Shown here one piece after another: positions 53,174 through 62,557 of a stretch of DNA of 64,000 bases; position 1 is the first letter of the stretch, and each line of letters begins with the position of its first letter. The stretch is from Leucobacter luti (GTDB lineage: Bacteria; Actinomycetota; Actinomycetes; Actinomycetales; Microbacteriaceae), in NCBI RefSeq assembly GCF_004217175.1, contig NZ_SHKI01000004.1, positions 186,001 to 250,000 of the forward strand, read 5' to 3'. A program made the position numbers and the translations under genes. The notes beneath the pieces are model-generated. The model did not search any database and was not told the DNA's origin. It saw only the letters and a program-made list of their open reading frames with translations.

Positions 53174-54028
53174 ATGAACCTTCCCGATCCGATCGTCCTC
53201 AGCTCCGGTCTCACCGCTGAGATCGAGGCGGACCGCTGGGTGCCCGGAGCGGTGCAGCTCGTCGTCGACGGGACGCCGCAGTCGCACGTGAACCTCCCCG
53301 ATCCGAGCGAGCTCTTCTTCGAGTACATTCGCCGCATCGGGCACGTGATCGACCTGTTTCGCACGCCCGGGCAGCCCATCTCGGCGCTGCACCTCGGCGG
53401 CGGCGCGTTCACGCTCCCCCGCTACGTTGAGGCGACCCGACCGGGGAGCCGCCAGCAGGTGATCGAGTTGGAGGGCGACCTGGTCGACCTCGTGCGCGCC
53501 GCGGCACCGCTCCCCAAGCGGGCGAGCATCCGCGTGCGGCGCGGCGACGCCCGGGAGGTGCTCGGCAAACTCCCCGATGGGATGCGCGGGGGCATCGACC
53601 TCGTCGTGGTCGACATCTTCGCCGGAGCCCAGACCCCGGCCCACGTGTCGAGCGTCGAGTTCTACGAGCTGATCAGGCCGCTGCTCGCGCCCGGCGGGAT
53701 CGTGGTCGTGAACGCGGCCGACGGGGCCGGCCTGCCGTTCGTGCGCGGGCAGGCCGCGACCCTCGACCACCTCTTTGGCTCGGTCGCCGCAATCGCCGAG
53801 CCGCAGGTGATCAAAGGGCGCCGCTTCGGCAACGTCGTGTTCGTCGCGACCGACGACGACCTCGAGACGCTCGATTGGCTCCCCAGGCTCCTCGCCGGGG
53901 GCCCGCACCCCGCGCGGATGCTCGTGGGGCGCGAGTTCGCCGAGCTCACGCGGGGCGCGCGCCCGGTCACCGACGCGACGGCGGTCCCGTCTCCGGCGCC
54001 GGCCCGGGAGCTCTTCGAGCGTGGCTGA
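53174..54028 (+). CDS. spermidine-synthase-like methyltransferase-fold protein
   Basis: A 284-residue class I SAM/dcSAM-fold protein. The glycine motif LHLGGGAFTLPRY, the acidic VIELEGDLVDLV, GDAREVL and LVVVDIFAG are in the right order. The polyamine synthase signature D(S/T)xDP is not seen at the catalytic loop (DIFAGAQTPAHVSS), so classical aminopropyl transfer is doubtful. It overlaps the SprT-like gene by 8 bp. Confidence 0.8.
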   Translation: MNLPDPIVLSSGLTAEIEADRWVPGAVQLVVDGTPQSHVNLPDPSELFFEYIRRIGHVIDLFRTPGQPISALHLGGGAFTLPRYVEATRPGSRQQVIELEGDLVDLVRAAAPLPKRASIRVRRGDAREVLGKLPDGMRGGIDLVVVDIFAGAQTPAHVSSVEFYELIRPLLAPGGIVVVNAADGAGLPFVRGQAATLDHLFGSVAAIAEPQVIKGRRFGNVVFVATDDDLETLDWLPRLLAGGPHPARMLVGREFAELTRGARPVTDATAVPSPAPARELFERG

Positions 54029-54473
54029 ACTCGCCCGGGTCCGCGTCTGGGCCGACGCCCTCATCCGCATGCACCTCGACCCCGAGCTGTGGCACTTCGG
54101 CTTCGACAACGCGAAGCGGCGCGCGGGCCTCTGCAACTACACCGATCACCGCATCACGGTATCGAGGTACCTCGCGGAGAAGTTCTCCGACGACGAGATC
54201 CACCAGGTGCTGCTCCACGAGGTGGCGCACGCGATGGCCGGACCCGAAGCGGCGCACGGCGCTGCGTGGAAGCGCGTCGCTGCGCAGATCGGCTACGTCG
54301 GCGGGCGCACGCACGACGGCGAGATCGCGCACGAGCGCGCCCCGTGGGTGGGCGCCTGCCCGGCCGGGCACGAGCACTACCGGTTTCGCGCGCCGACGCG
54401 GGTCACGTCGTGCGGCAAGTGCGCGCGCGGCTTCTCGCGGCGCCACGTGATCGCCTGGCAGCGGCGCGCGTAG
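54021..54473 (+). CDS. SprT-like zinc metalloprotease-domain protein
   Basis: A 150-residue protein with the zinc motif HEVAH (His66, His70) and a third His in AAHGAAW. The C-terminal zinc ribbon CPAGHEHYRFR...CGKC matches SprT-like proteins, some of which act on DNA-protein crosslinks in other organisms; that role is not shown here. It starts at GTG 54021 inside the preceding gene's end. Confidence 0.88.
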   Translation: MAELARVRVWADALIRMHLDPELWHFGFDNAKRRAGLCNYTDHRITVSRYLAEKFSDDEIHQVLLHEVAHAMAGPEAAHGAAWKRVAAQIGYVGGRTHDGEIAHERAPWVGACPAGHEHYRFRAPTRVTSCGKCARGFSRRHVIAWQRRA

Positions 54474-54493
54474 CGGCCTAGGCGCAACACGGA

Positions 54494-54576
54494 TCCGACC
54501 CCTGACCGCGTTTCCGACCCGGAACGCCGGTGTGCACGCGTGGGGAACAGGGTCGGAAGTGCGCTATCGGGTCGGA
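54494..54576. repeat. inverted pairs of 19-bp-spaced units between convergent genes
   Basis: TCCGACC recurs at 54494 and 54513 (19 bp apart). Its reverse complement GTCGGA recurs at 54552 and 54571 (19 bp apart). The two arms can pair as CCGACCC and TCCGACCC with an 11-nt spacer in each arm. The element fills the 134-bp gap between the SprT-like and DUF4916 genes and could act as a bidirectional terminator. Confidence 0.8.
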
Positions 54577-54607
54577 GACTCACCGCTTGGGTGGCGAGTG
54601 CCGCGCC

Positions 54608-55183
54608 TCAGCAGCCAACTGCGGCGAGCGCCTGCCGCAACAGACTGCCGCGGCCGCCGCTGAGCTCGGCGAGCGTGTCAGGCGACAGGGCCTCCTCCGG
54701 CGCCATCCAGGTGACCTCGAGCGCGTCCTGCCGCGGGTTGCAGGTGCCCGTCACGGGGACCACGTACACGAGCGAGACGGCGTGCTGCCGCTCGTCGACG
54801 TACGGGGAGATCCCCGGCAGCGGGAAGTACTCGGCGACCTGCACGGGCTGCAGCGCCGTGGGCATCTGCGGGAAGGCCATCGGCCCAAGATCATCCTCGA
54901 GGTGCCGGAACAGCGCCTCGCGCAGCGGCTCGCCAAAGCGCACGCGCCCGGAGACGAACGCGCGCGTCATCACCCCGTCGGGGGTGCTGCGCAGCAGCAG
55001 GCCGACCTCGGTGACCTGGCCAAGCCCGTCGAGCCGCACGGGAACCGCCTCCACGTAGAGAATCGGCAGCCGCCCGCGCACAAAGTCGAGCTCGTCTTCG
55101 CTGAGCCAGCCGGGGTTTCCCGCGGGCGCCGGTCGATCCTCGGGGCCCTCGGGATCGGGCAGTTCTGCCGTGTCGATGCTCAT
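54608..55183 (-). CDS. DUF4916/NUDIX-like family protein
   Basis: A 191-residue actinobacterial protein resembling the DUF4916 (NUDIX-like) family. The segments WLSEDELDFVRGRLPILYVE, SGRVRFGEPLREALFRHLED and VSLVYVVPVTGTCNPRQDAL are typical as I recall them. A complete NUDIX GX5EX7REUXEEXGU box is not visible, so catalysis is uncertain. ATG 55183 is chosen over 55201, which is closer to a CACAAT element. It is divergent from the amidase-like gene. Confidence 0.75.
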   Translation of the reverse strand: MSIDTAELPDPEGPEDRPAPAGNPGWLSEDELDFVRGRLPILYVEAVPVRLDGLGQVTEVGLLLRSTPDGVMTRAFVSGRVRFGEPLREALFRHLEDDLGPMAFPQMPTALQPVQVAEYFPLPGISPYVDERQHAVSLVYVVPVTGTCNPRQDALEVTWMAPEEALSPDTLAELSGGRGSLLRQALAAVGC

Positions 55184-55243
55184 GGTGCCATTGTGCCGCA
55201 CAAAGCCCTGAATCCGCCCACGGGCGCCGGGTATGGTGGGGGC

Positions 55244-56092
55244 ATGTCGCCAGCATCGCAGCAGTCACCCACCCGGCGCATCGCGCTCGTCCAGCTCGCC
55301 AGCCCGGACGGTGAGTCGCAGGCGGAGCGGATCACGCGCGTTGAACGCCTGCTGCTCGCGCACCCGGGAGCCGATCTCTATGTGCTGCCCGAGCTGTGGA
55401 GCGCCGGCTACTTCGCGTTTGCGCGCTACGGTGAGCTCGCCGAGACGCTCGACGGCCCCACCGTCAGCATGGGGCGGCGCGTCGCCCGCGAGCTCGGCGC
55501 TGCGGTCCACCTCGGCAGCATCGTGGAGCGCGACGCAACCGGGGCGCTGCACAACACCGCCGTACTCGTGGGCGCCGACGGCCGGGTGGTGCAGACGTAC
55601 CGCAAGATCCACGTGTTCGGATATCAGTCGCTCGAGGCAGAGCTCCTCACACCGGGCACCACGTTGAGTGTTGTGCCCGGCCCCCTCGGGGCGACCGCGA
55701 GCACCACGTGCTACGACCTGCGCTTCCCCGGGCTGTGGCAGGAGCTGAGCGCGCGCGGGGCCGAGGCGGTCATCGTGCCGGCGGCCTGGCCCGCGGCGCG
55801 GCGGGAACACTGGCGGCTTCTCACGCAGGCGCGCGCGGTGGAGCACCAGGTGTGGGTGGTCGCGGTGAACGCCTGCGGCACCCAGGGCGACGTGGAGCTC
55901 GGCGGCCACAGCCGTCTGGTGGATCCGGCCGGGCGCGTGCTCGCTGAGTGCGGCGACGCCGAGGAGGTGCGCTTCGTCGAAGCGGATCCGGCCCTCGTCG
56001 CGGCGGTGCGGCGTGAGTTCCCCGTGATCGCGGATCGGCTCGCCGACGAGGCATACCGCGCGCTCTCGGCGTTGCCGGGCGCGGAGAGCTGA
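55244..56092 (+). CDS. carbon-nitrogen hydrolase (nitrilase superfamily)
   Basis: A 282-residue enzyme with the Glu-Lys-Cys triad: Glu50 in YVLPELW, Lys121 in YRKIHVFGY and Cys156 in TTCYDLRFPGLW. The family hydrolyses amides; the motif context is close to omega-amidase/YafV-type enzymes, but the substrate is not known. ATG 55244 is chosen because the conserved strand IALVQL begins 13 residues later. It converges on the CapA-like gene. Confidence 0.87.
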   Translation: MSPASQQSPTRRIALVQLASPDGESQAERITRVERLLLAHPGADLYVLPELWSAGYFAFARYGELAETLDGPTVSMGRRVARELGAAVHLGSIVERDATGALHNTAVLVGADGRVVQTYRKIHVFGYQSLEAELLTPGTTLSVVPGPLGATASTTCYDLRFPGLWQELSARGAEAVIVPAAWPAARREHWRLLTQARAVEHQVWVVAVNACGTQGDVELGGHSRLVDPAGRVLAECGDAEEVRFVEADPALVAAVRREFPVIADRLADEAYRALSALPGAES

Positions 56093-56111
56093 GCGCCGCC
56101 GCAGCGATCGC

Positions 56112-56134
56112 GCACCGGAGCGAAGGCCCGGTGC
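56112..56134. terminator. bidirectional hairpin between convergent genes
   Basis: GCACCGG (56112-56118) pairs with CCGGTGC (56128-56134), and outer GCGCCGC/GCGGCGC arms extend the stem. It fills the 64-bp gap between the amidase and CapA-like genes. Confidence 0.6.
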
Positions 56135-56156
56135 CACCCGCGGCGCCGCCGAGCGG

Positions 56157-57410
56157 TTACTCCGCGAGCACGGTCACGTCCGGGCCGAGGATCGCGCTCG
56201 CCGCAGCCACCTGATCCGCGGCGCTCACCCCGAACCGGGTGCGCTGCAGGAGTTCGTCGGCCCCGGCGAGCGGGGTGAGCGACAGGTTCGTGCGCGCCAT
56301 CAGGTCGTTGGCGGCCTCTTGCTCGGCGGTCCAGTCGTAGTGCATGTAGGTGAGGATCCCGGTCGGCTTGGTCACCTGCACCGCGCCGGCCTCGTCGCGG
56401 GCGAGCTCGAACCCGGCGATCACCCCGGTGCGCTGGTCGAGCGTGAGCTGGGTGCTGAGCATGTTGCCGATCGAGTACCAGACGAGGGCACGCCCGCCGT
56501 CGGCGCGGTCGAGCCACGCGGTGGGCTGGAGCACGTGCGGGCCGGTGCCGACCACCACGTCGGCCCCGAGGTCGGCGACCTGCTGCGCGAACGCGCGCTG
56601 CTGATCGTTCACCTCGTGTGAGTCTTCCGTGCCCCAGTGCGCAGAGACGATCACCACGTCCGCGGCGTCTCGCGCCTGCGCCATGAGCTCTGTGACGAGC
56701 GCGGTGTCGCCCATCATGTTGAGCGAGACCTCGTCGATCGGGGCGTTCGAGTACTCCGCGAACGAGACCAGCGCGATCGTGATCCCGTCCTGCTCGAACA
56801 CGGGAACTGTCCGCTGCTCCGCCGCGCTGCGGTTTGCGCCCGAGACGATCGCGGGTGCGAGCCCGTCCCACACCTCGCGCGTGGCAGCGATCCCCGCGGT
56901 GCCCTTGTCGGCGGTGTGGTTGGTTGCAGTGTTGACGAGATCGCACCCGGCACCCTCACGCAGGTCGCGCGCGAACTCGGTGGGGGCATTGAACGTGGGG
57001 TACCCGCTGATGCCGAAGTCGACGCCGGCGCTGGGCACCTCCTGATTGCAGAAGGTCACGTCCGCGGCGTCGAGCTGTGTGCTGATCCCGGTGAAGAACT
57101 GGGCATAGTCGATCGTGCCGTCCGCAGCGGTCGCGTTCGCGTTCACCGAATCGTGCGGCAGCATGTCGCCCATCGCGATCACGCGCACCGGCTGGTCTAC
57201 CTCCGGCGTCGGCGTCGCAGACGGGGTGGGGGTCGCTGTGGGCCGGGGCGTCTGCGTCGCGGTGGGCGCTGCCGCCTCGGTCGACCGCGGCAGCACCCAG
57301 AGCGCCGCTGCCGCGCCGCCGCCGGCGAGCACCAGCGCCGCCGCAACGATCGCGATGGTCAGTTTCATGCGACGCGTCACTCCGCGTCGCGCCCCGGTAC
57401 CGTCCGTCAT
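56157..57410 (-). CDS. CapA-family protein with membrane anchor (poly-gamma-glutamate capsule-like)
   Basis: A 417-residue protein with one N-terminal membrane anchor (KLTIAIVAAALVLAGG). A Thr/Pro-rich spacer (PTATQTPRPTATPTPSATPT) leads to an extracellular metallophosphatase-fold CapA domain. Conserved motifs are MGDMLPHD, NTATNHTADKGTAG, SAHWGTE, GTGPHVLQP and SIGNMLS. Genuine PgsB/C partners are absent here, so capsule synthesis is not implied. Start ATG 57410; the longer frame is rejected. Divergent from the VanY-like gene. Confidence 0.85.
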   Translation of the reverse strand: MTDGTGARRGVTRRMKLTIAIVAAALVLAGGGAAAALWVLPRSTEAAAPTATQTPRPTATPTPSATPTPEVDQPVRVIAMGDMLPHDSVNANATAADGTIDYAQFFTGISTQLDAADVTFCNQEVPSAGVDFGISGYPTFNAPTEFARDLREGAGCDLVNTATNHTADKGTAGIAATREVWDGLAPAIVSGANRSAAEQRTVPVFEQDGITIALVSFAEYSNAPIDEVSLNMMGDTALVTELMAQARDAADVVIVSAHWGTEDSHEVNDQQRAFAQQVADLGADVVVGTGPHVLQPTAWLDRADGGRALVWYSIGNMLSTQLTLDQRTGVIAGFELARDEAGAVQVTKPTGILTYMHYDWTAEQEAANDLMARTNLSLTPLAGADELLQRTRFGVSAADQVAAASAILGPDVTVLAE

Positions 57411-57512
57411 GCGATTCAGCCTAGCCCGCCCCGCCTGCTCGCCCGTCGTTCCGACCGCGGGGTGCACGCTCGGCCGGGACGCTCACGCTGGCCGGTCATC
57501 TAGGCTGGGGCA

Positions 57513-58295
57513 ATGCTGAGTAGTCATGGCCGCCGCGCCGCCGCGCTCGCGGGCGGCCTCGCGCTCGCGCTGAGCGCCGGCCTCGTCGCCTGCGCCCCGG
57601 AAGCCACTGTTCCGACGCCGAGCCCCGCGGACACCGCGGCGCCCACGGCCACCCCCACGCCCGAGCCGACGCCGCTGGTGCCGGAGTTCGACCCCTCGGC
57701 CCACTCGATCGACGATCCCACCTCGATCTGGGTGGTGAGCAACAAGCTGCGCCCGCTCACCCCGGTCGATTTCGCCCCCGAGGACCTCGTCATGCCGGAG
57801 GGCGTGGAGAACGAGTTCTCACAGCCCCTGCGTGAGGCTGCCGCGCGCGCGGCGGAGCAGTTCGTCGGCGCGGCGGCCGTCGCGGGCCAGCAGGTGAGAA
57901 TCATCAGCGCCTACCGCGACTACGACACGCAGGTGTCGCTCTACGACGGCTACGTGGCGCGCGACGGCCAGGACGCGGCCGACACGTACTCGGCACGCCC
58001 CGGCCACTCGGAGCACCAGACCGGCCTGGTCATCGATCTCGACGACCACGGCGACTGCTACCTCGCCGCGTGCTTCGGGGAGACGCCGGCCGGCTCCTGG
58101 CTCGCGCTGCACGCCTTCGAGTACGGCTTCATCGTGCGCTACCCGGCTGGCAAAGAGGACGTGACCGGGTTCATGCCCGAGCCGTGGCACTTCAGATACG
58201 TCGGCGCAGAACTGGCCGCGGAAATGCGCGACCGCCGGATCACCACGCTCGAGGAGTTCTTCGAGCTGCCGCCGGCGCCCGGCTACGCGCAGTAA
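57513..58295 (+). CDS. M15-family D-alanyl-D-alanine carboxypeptidase lipoprotein (VanY-like)
   Basis: A 260-residue lipoprotein: signal peptide, lipobox LVAC with Cys27, then a Pro/Thr spacer (PTPSPADTAAPTATPTPEPT). The VanY catalytic domain has zinc ligands in SARPGHSEHQTGLVIDLD (His and Asp) and EPWHFRYVG (His). It should trim D-Ala from stem peptides outside the membrane. It is divergent from the CapA-like gene with a similar wall-spanning spacer. The neighbouring repeat follows its stop. Confidence 0.9.
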   Translation: MLSSHGRRAAALAGGLALALSAGLVACAPEATVPTPSPADTAAPTATPTPEPTPLVPEFDPSAHSIDDPTSIWVVSNKLRPLTPVDFAPEDLVMPEGVENEFSQPLREAAARAAEQFVGAAAVAGQQVRIISAYRDYDTQVSLYDGYVARDGQDAADTYSARPGHSEHQTGLVIDLDDHGDCYLAACFGETPAGSWLALHAFEYGFIVRYPAGKEDVTGFMPEPWHFRYVGAELAAEMRDRRITTLEEFFELPPAPGYAQ

Positions 58296-58316
58296 CCCCG
58301 CGCCGCCGCGCGCAAA

Positions 58317-58411
58317 CTCACGCAGGAGATCCGAACTCAGGCGGACGAATTCAGCGGTTTCCGCCCGCCTGAGTTCGGATCTCCTGCGTGAGCTCGGATC
58401 TCCTGCGCGAG
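58317..58411. repeat. 28-bp perfect inverted repeat plus tandem 19-bp unit
   Basis: The arms at 58317-58344 and 58365-58392 are perfectly complementary over 28 bp, with a 20-nt loop that itself contains CGGTTTCCG. The right arm carries GAGTTCGGATCTCCTGCGT (58371) followed 19 bp later by GAGCTCGGATCTCCTGCGC (58390) and the start of a third unit. It lies 22 bp past the VanY-like stop and 32 bp before the NUDIX gene. It has no U-run. Confidence 0.9.
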
Positions 58412-58442
58412 CGCGGCCCAGCACGCGAGTTAAGCTCGACGG

Positions 58443-58907
58443 GTGAGCCACGATCGAGACCCCGCACGCCCAGCGTCCGCCCAGCCCGAAGCCGGGGATC
58501 GCACGATCCGGGTCAGCGCTGTGGTGCTGCGCCGGGCCGACGGCCGCGTGCTCAACGTGCGCAAGCGCGGCACGGCCGCGCTCATGCTGCCGGGCGGCAA
58601 GCACGAGGCGGGCGAGGACCCGCGCGACACGGCGGTGCGTGAGGTGTCCGAGGAGTTGGGCCTCGCCCTCGACCGCGACCGGCTGCACCCGCTCGGCGTG
58701 TTCCGCGCGGTCGCGGCGAACGAGCCCGGCCACGTGGTCGAGGCGACCGTCTACGAGCACCCGCTCGTCGCGGGCGCCGAGGCGGCCGAGCCCCGCGCCG
58801 AGATTGAGCACCTTGAGTGGATCGACCCGACGCAGGCGCGCGTGGACATGGCCCCGCTCAACACCGACTTCGTGTTCCCCGCGCTGCTCGCCGCGCCCGA
58901 GCGCTAA
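58443..58907 (+). CDS. NUDIX hydrolase
   Basis: A 154-residue protein with a complete NUDIX box from Gly51 (GGKHEAGEDPRDTAVREV, then SEELGL to 74). All the metal-binding Glu residues are present. The substrate is probably a nucleoside diphosphate derivative, but this cannot be read from the sequence. It starts with GTG 58443, soon after the long inverted repeat. Confidence 0.9.
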   Translation: MSHDRDPARPASAQPEAGDRTIRVSAVVLRRADGRVLNVRKRGTAALMLPGGKHEAGEDPRDTAVREVSEELGLALDRDRLHPLGVFRAVAANEPGHVVEATVYEHPLVAGAEAAEPRAEIEHLEWIDPTQARVDMAPLNTDFVFPALLAAPER

Positions 58908-58958
58908 CCCGGCCAGCGGGCCGGCGGCAGCCCGGCTCGCAGACCGACGCCGACCCGG

Positions 58959-59312
58959 CTAGCGGGCCGGCGTCGACCCGCGCGGCGCCTTCGCGCGCTT
59001 CGGCTTCGGGGCGGGGAGCTCTGCGGCGGTCACCTCGATCAGCTCGGCAAGCCACTCGCGGTCCTCCCAGCGGTCGCCGTCGATGCGAAAGTACAGCTTC
59101 GACCCCGGGTACGCCGGCGCCTCGTCCGGCGTACCCAGGTACGCGCGCCCCGCCTCGGTGGGTTTCACGAACAGGGTGTCGTCGCACACGAACGCGACGA
59201 CCTTTCCGTCACGATAGAGCGCGTACTCCCCAAACATGCGGCGCGTGGTGATGTGCGGGAGCGCGCTGAGCTGGTCGGTGAGGAACTCGACCGTCTCGCT
59301 GCGAGTGGTCAC
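58959..59312 (-). CDS. TfoX N-terminal-domain protein
   Basis: A 117-residue protein with RMFGEYALYRDGKVVAFVCD and TLFVKPTEAGRAYLG, the TfoX/Sxy N-terminal domain. Its tail is Lys/Pro/Arg-rich (PAPKPKRAKAPRG). Sxy controls competence in proteobacteria, but small TfoX-domain proteins in actinobacteria have no fixed role. GTG 59312 overlaps the stop of the binding-protein gene (GTGA), so it is made as the last gene of the importer operon. Confidence 0.82.
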   Translation of the reverse strand: MTTRSETVEFLTDQLSALPHITTRRMFGEYALYRDGKVVAFVCDDTLFVKPTEAGRAYLGTPDEAPAYPGSKLYFRIDGDRWEDREWLAELIEVTAAELPAPKPKRAKAPRGSTPAR

Positions 59313-60241
59313 GACGTCTGCGATCCGAGATCCTGCTCGGCGAGCCAGTCCGTCGCGATCTGCGCGGCCGGGAGTTCCTCGGTGACGCTGCGCGCGTTGA
59401 GCTCGACCAGGTCGGCGGGGCTCATTGCGGCGCTCACACGGTCGATGATCGCGGCGGCCTCGTCGTCGACCCGGTCGCTCGCGAGGGGCACCACGTGCGA
59501 CGCGAGGAAGATGCCCTTCGTATCGTTGAGCGCGACGAGGTCGTTCTCGGCGACGCTCGGGTCGGCGGTGTAGATGATCGCGAGCTGGATCGAGCCGTCC
59601 TGCAGCGCCTTCACGGTGAGCGGGCCGCCGCCGTCCTCGATGGGGGTGAACGCCACGCCCTCGATGCCGTACGTTTCCGCGAGCCCGGCCGGCCCGTACG
59701 CCCGCGTCTCCGACTCTGAGTTGCCGCCGAGGGTGAGCTTCGTGTCCACCCCCGCGAGGTCCTCGATGTTCTCGAGCTGCCACTCGTCGGCAAACTCGCT
59801 CGTCACCGTGTACGAGTCCTGGTCGGTCGCCGGGGACTGGTCGAGCACGCGAAGCCCGTCCGGGGTCGCTTCCTGCAGTGCCGCGTACACGTCGTCTGAG
59901 AGTCGCGCTTCGGTGTCGGGCTCCCAGTACTGGAGCAGGTTGCCCGTGTACTCCGGGAACAGGTCGATGCTGCCGGCCTCGATCTCCGGCAGGTAGACCT
60001 CGCGCTGACCGATTCGGTACTGGCGATCGACCGCGATGTCTTCGGCCTCGAGCGCCTGAGCGTAGATCTCGGCGATGATCTCGTTTGAGTAATAGTCTTG
60101 CGAGCCGATGACGATTGCCTCGCCCGAGGCGTCGGGTGCCGAAGCGCTCGGCTCGGCGAGCGGGTCGCCGCTCGAGCAGCCGGTCAGGGCGAGCGCGCCG
60201 GCGAGCAGCGCGACTGACAGTGTGGTGGAGCGACGGAGCAT
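59309..60241 (-). CDS. glycine betaine/carnitine/choline-binding lipoprotein (OpuCC/OsmF-type)
   Basis: A 310-residue lipoprotein with lipobox LALTGC (Cys22). The OpuAC fold has GSQDYYSNEIIAEIYAQAL, GQREVYLPEIEAGSIDLFPE and YTGNLLQYW, and later DGGGPLTVKALQDGSIQLAI. The ligand should be a quaternary amine osmolyte, captured outside and handed to the permeases. ATG 60241 gives a proper signal peptide; longer reading is rejected. The symbol is not assigned because OpuB, OpuC and ProU-like types cannot be separated here. Confidence 0.9.
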   Translation of the reverse strand: MLRRSTTLSVALLAGALALTGCSSGDPLAEPSASAPDASGEAIVIGSQDYYSNEIIAEIYAQALEAEDIAVDRQYRIGQREVYLPEIEAGSIDLFPEYTGNLLQYWEPDTEARLSDDVYAALQEATPDGLRVLDQSPATDQDSYTVTSEFADEWQLENIEDLAGVDTKLTLGGNSESETRAYGPAGLAETYGIEGVAFTPIEDGGGPLTVKALQDGSIQLAIIYTADPSVAENDLVALNDTKGIFLASHVVPLASDRVDDEAAAIIDRVSAAMSPADLVELNARSVTEELPAAQIATDWLAEQDLGSQTS

Positions 60242-60272
60242 GGGTGGGTCCTCTCGGTCGGTGGGGTGAGGG

Positions 60273-60932
60273 TCAGTGGGTGATGCGGGACTGGGCCGCG
60301 CGCTGGCACGCCGCGAGCGCGAGTTCGAGGAGCAGGGTGATGAGCACGACCAGCACAGCACCCGCGAGCATCTGGGGGTAGTCCCTGGACTTGAGGCCCG
60401 CGAACAGGTAGCGTCCCAGGCCGAGGTCGGCGGTGTAGGCCGCGAGTGTCGCGGTGGAGACGACCTGAAGCGTGGCAGCGCGCACCCCGCCGATCATCAC
60501 GGGCAGGGCGAGCGGCAGCTCGACGCGCGTGACCACCTGGGCGGGGCTGAACCCCACGGCGCGCGCGGCGGCCGGAACCCCCGCGTCGACCGCCTGCATC
60601 CCCGCGTAGGCGCCCGCCAGCAGCGACGGGATGGCGAGCACGGTGAGCGCGAGGAGCGGGGCGGCGAGCCCGATCCCAAGCCACAGCCCGCAGAGCGTGA
60701 GCACACCGAGCGTCGGCAGCGCGCGGGCCGCGCCGCTGAGTCCCCCGACGATGCCGGCGCCACGGCGGGTGTGGCCGATCAGCACTCCGGCGGGCAACGC
60801 GATCACGCCGGCGATGAGCAGCGCGAGCAGCGTGATGCCGAGGTGCTGGAGCGTGCGGGTGGGGATCCCGCCCGGGCCCGTCCAGTGGGCGGGATCGGCG
60901 AGCCACGCGAGGGCATCGACAAAAATCGTCAC
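60273..60932 (-). CDS. ABC transporter permease of the OpuC-type importer
   Basis: A 219-residue permease with about six membrane helices. The EAA-type loop LSGAARALPTLGVLTLCGLW and AAARAVGFSPAQVVTRVELP (cytoplasmic contact with the ATPase) are typical. With its sister permease it forms the channel for betaine-type osmolytes. ATG 60932 overlaps the stop of the other permease gene by four bases. Confidence 0.92.
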   Translation of the reverse strand: MTIFVDALAWLADPAHWTGPGGIPTRTLQHLGITLLALLIAGVIALPAGVLIGHTRRGAGIVGGLSGAARALPTLGVLTLCGLWLGIGLAAPLLALTVLAIPSLLAGAYAGMQAVDAGVPAAARAVGFSPAQVVTRVELPLALPVMIGGVRAATLQVVSTATLAAYTADLGLGRYLFAGLKSRDYPQMLAGAVLVVLITLLLELALAACQRAAQSRITH

Positions 60933-61698
60933 GGCGTCACCGCCGCGGACTCGGGGGCTGCGCCAGATTCGGGGGCGGCACCGCTCTCCGCCGCCGGGTC
61001 AGATCCCGCCGGGTCAGATCCCGCCGCGGCCGCTCCGGCCGCACCGGGGCCGGGCTCGACGCCGCCCGCCGCCCGCCGGGTCCACGGGGTGAGGAGGCGC
61101 CCGATCCCGAGCACGATTGCATCGAGCAGCAGCGCGAGCAGCACGGTGACGATCACGCCGCTCCAGATCTCAGCGGCGATCCCGCGCTGGAACCCGTCCG
61201 TCAGCAGCGTGCCGAGGCTCGGCACGCCGATGAGCGCCCCGATCGTGACGAGGCTGATCGTGGAGACGGTCACGACGCGGATCCCGGAGATCAGGACCGG
61301 CACCGCGAGCGGGAGGTCGACCCGCCAGAACAGGCTGCGCGGGGAGAAGCCGACGGCCACCGCCGCGTCGCGCAGCTGCGGGTCGACGGCGGTGAACGCG
61401 TCGCACGCGGTGCGCACGAGCAGCGCGACCCCGTAGACCGTGAGCGCGACCACCATGGTCTGCCACGAGCGCAGCGGCGTGCCGAGCAGCGCGGGGATGA
61501 GAATGAGGAGCGGCAGCGCGGGGATCGCGTACGCGAGCGTGGCCACCGCGAGCAGCGGCCGCCCGAACCTGGGGGCGCGGAACGCGAGGCGCCCGATCGG
61601 GATCGCGATGAGCACGCTGAGCAGGATCGCCGGCAGGCTGAGCAGCAGGTGGTCCACCCCGGCCTGGAGGATCAGTTGCCAGTTGGCGAGCGGCCAGT

Positions 61699-61702
<4 letters not shown>
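60929..61702 (-). CDS. ABC transporter permease of the OpuC-type importer, with Ala/Ser-rich tail
   Basis: A 257-residue permease, about six helices, with DAAVAVGFSPRSLFWRVDLP as the ATPase-contact segment. The last ~40 residues are unusual: a low-complexity tail (GAAGAAAAGSDPAGSDPAAE, then repeats of SGAAPE) encoded by short tandem DNA repeats near 60960-61030. It overlaps both neighbours by four bases. Confidence 0.92.
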
Positions 61703-62511
<809 letters not shown>

Positions 62512-62557
62512 GGCGCACCCCCAAGAGGACGGGCGAGTGGCGCCCGATGTGCATCCA

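Noticed and set aside
54530..55243. N-terminal extension of the nitrilase-family protein
   Set aside because: The frame runs antisense through the DUF4916 gene; the conserved fold begins just after ATG 55244.
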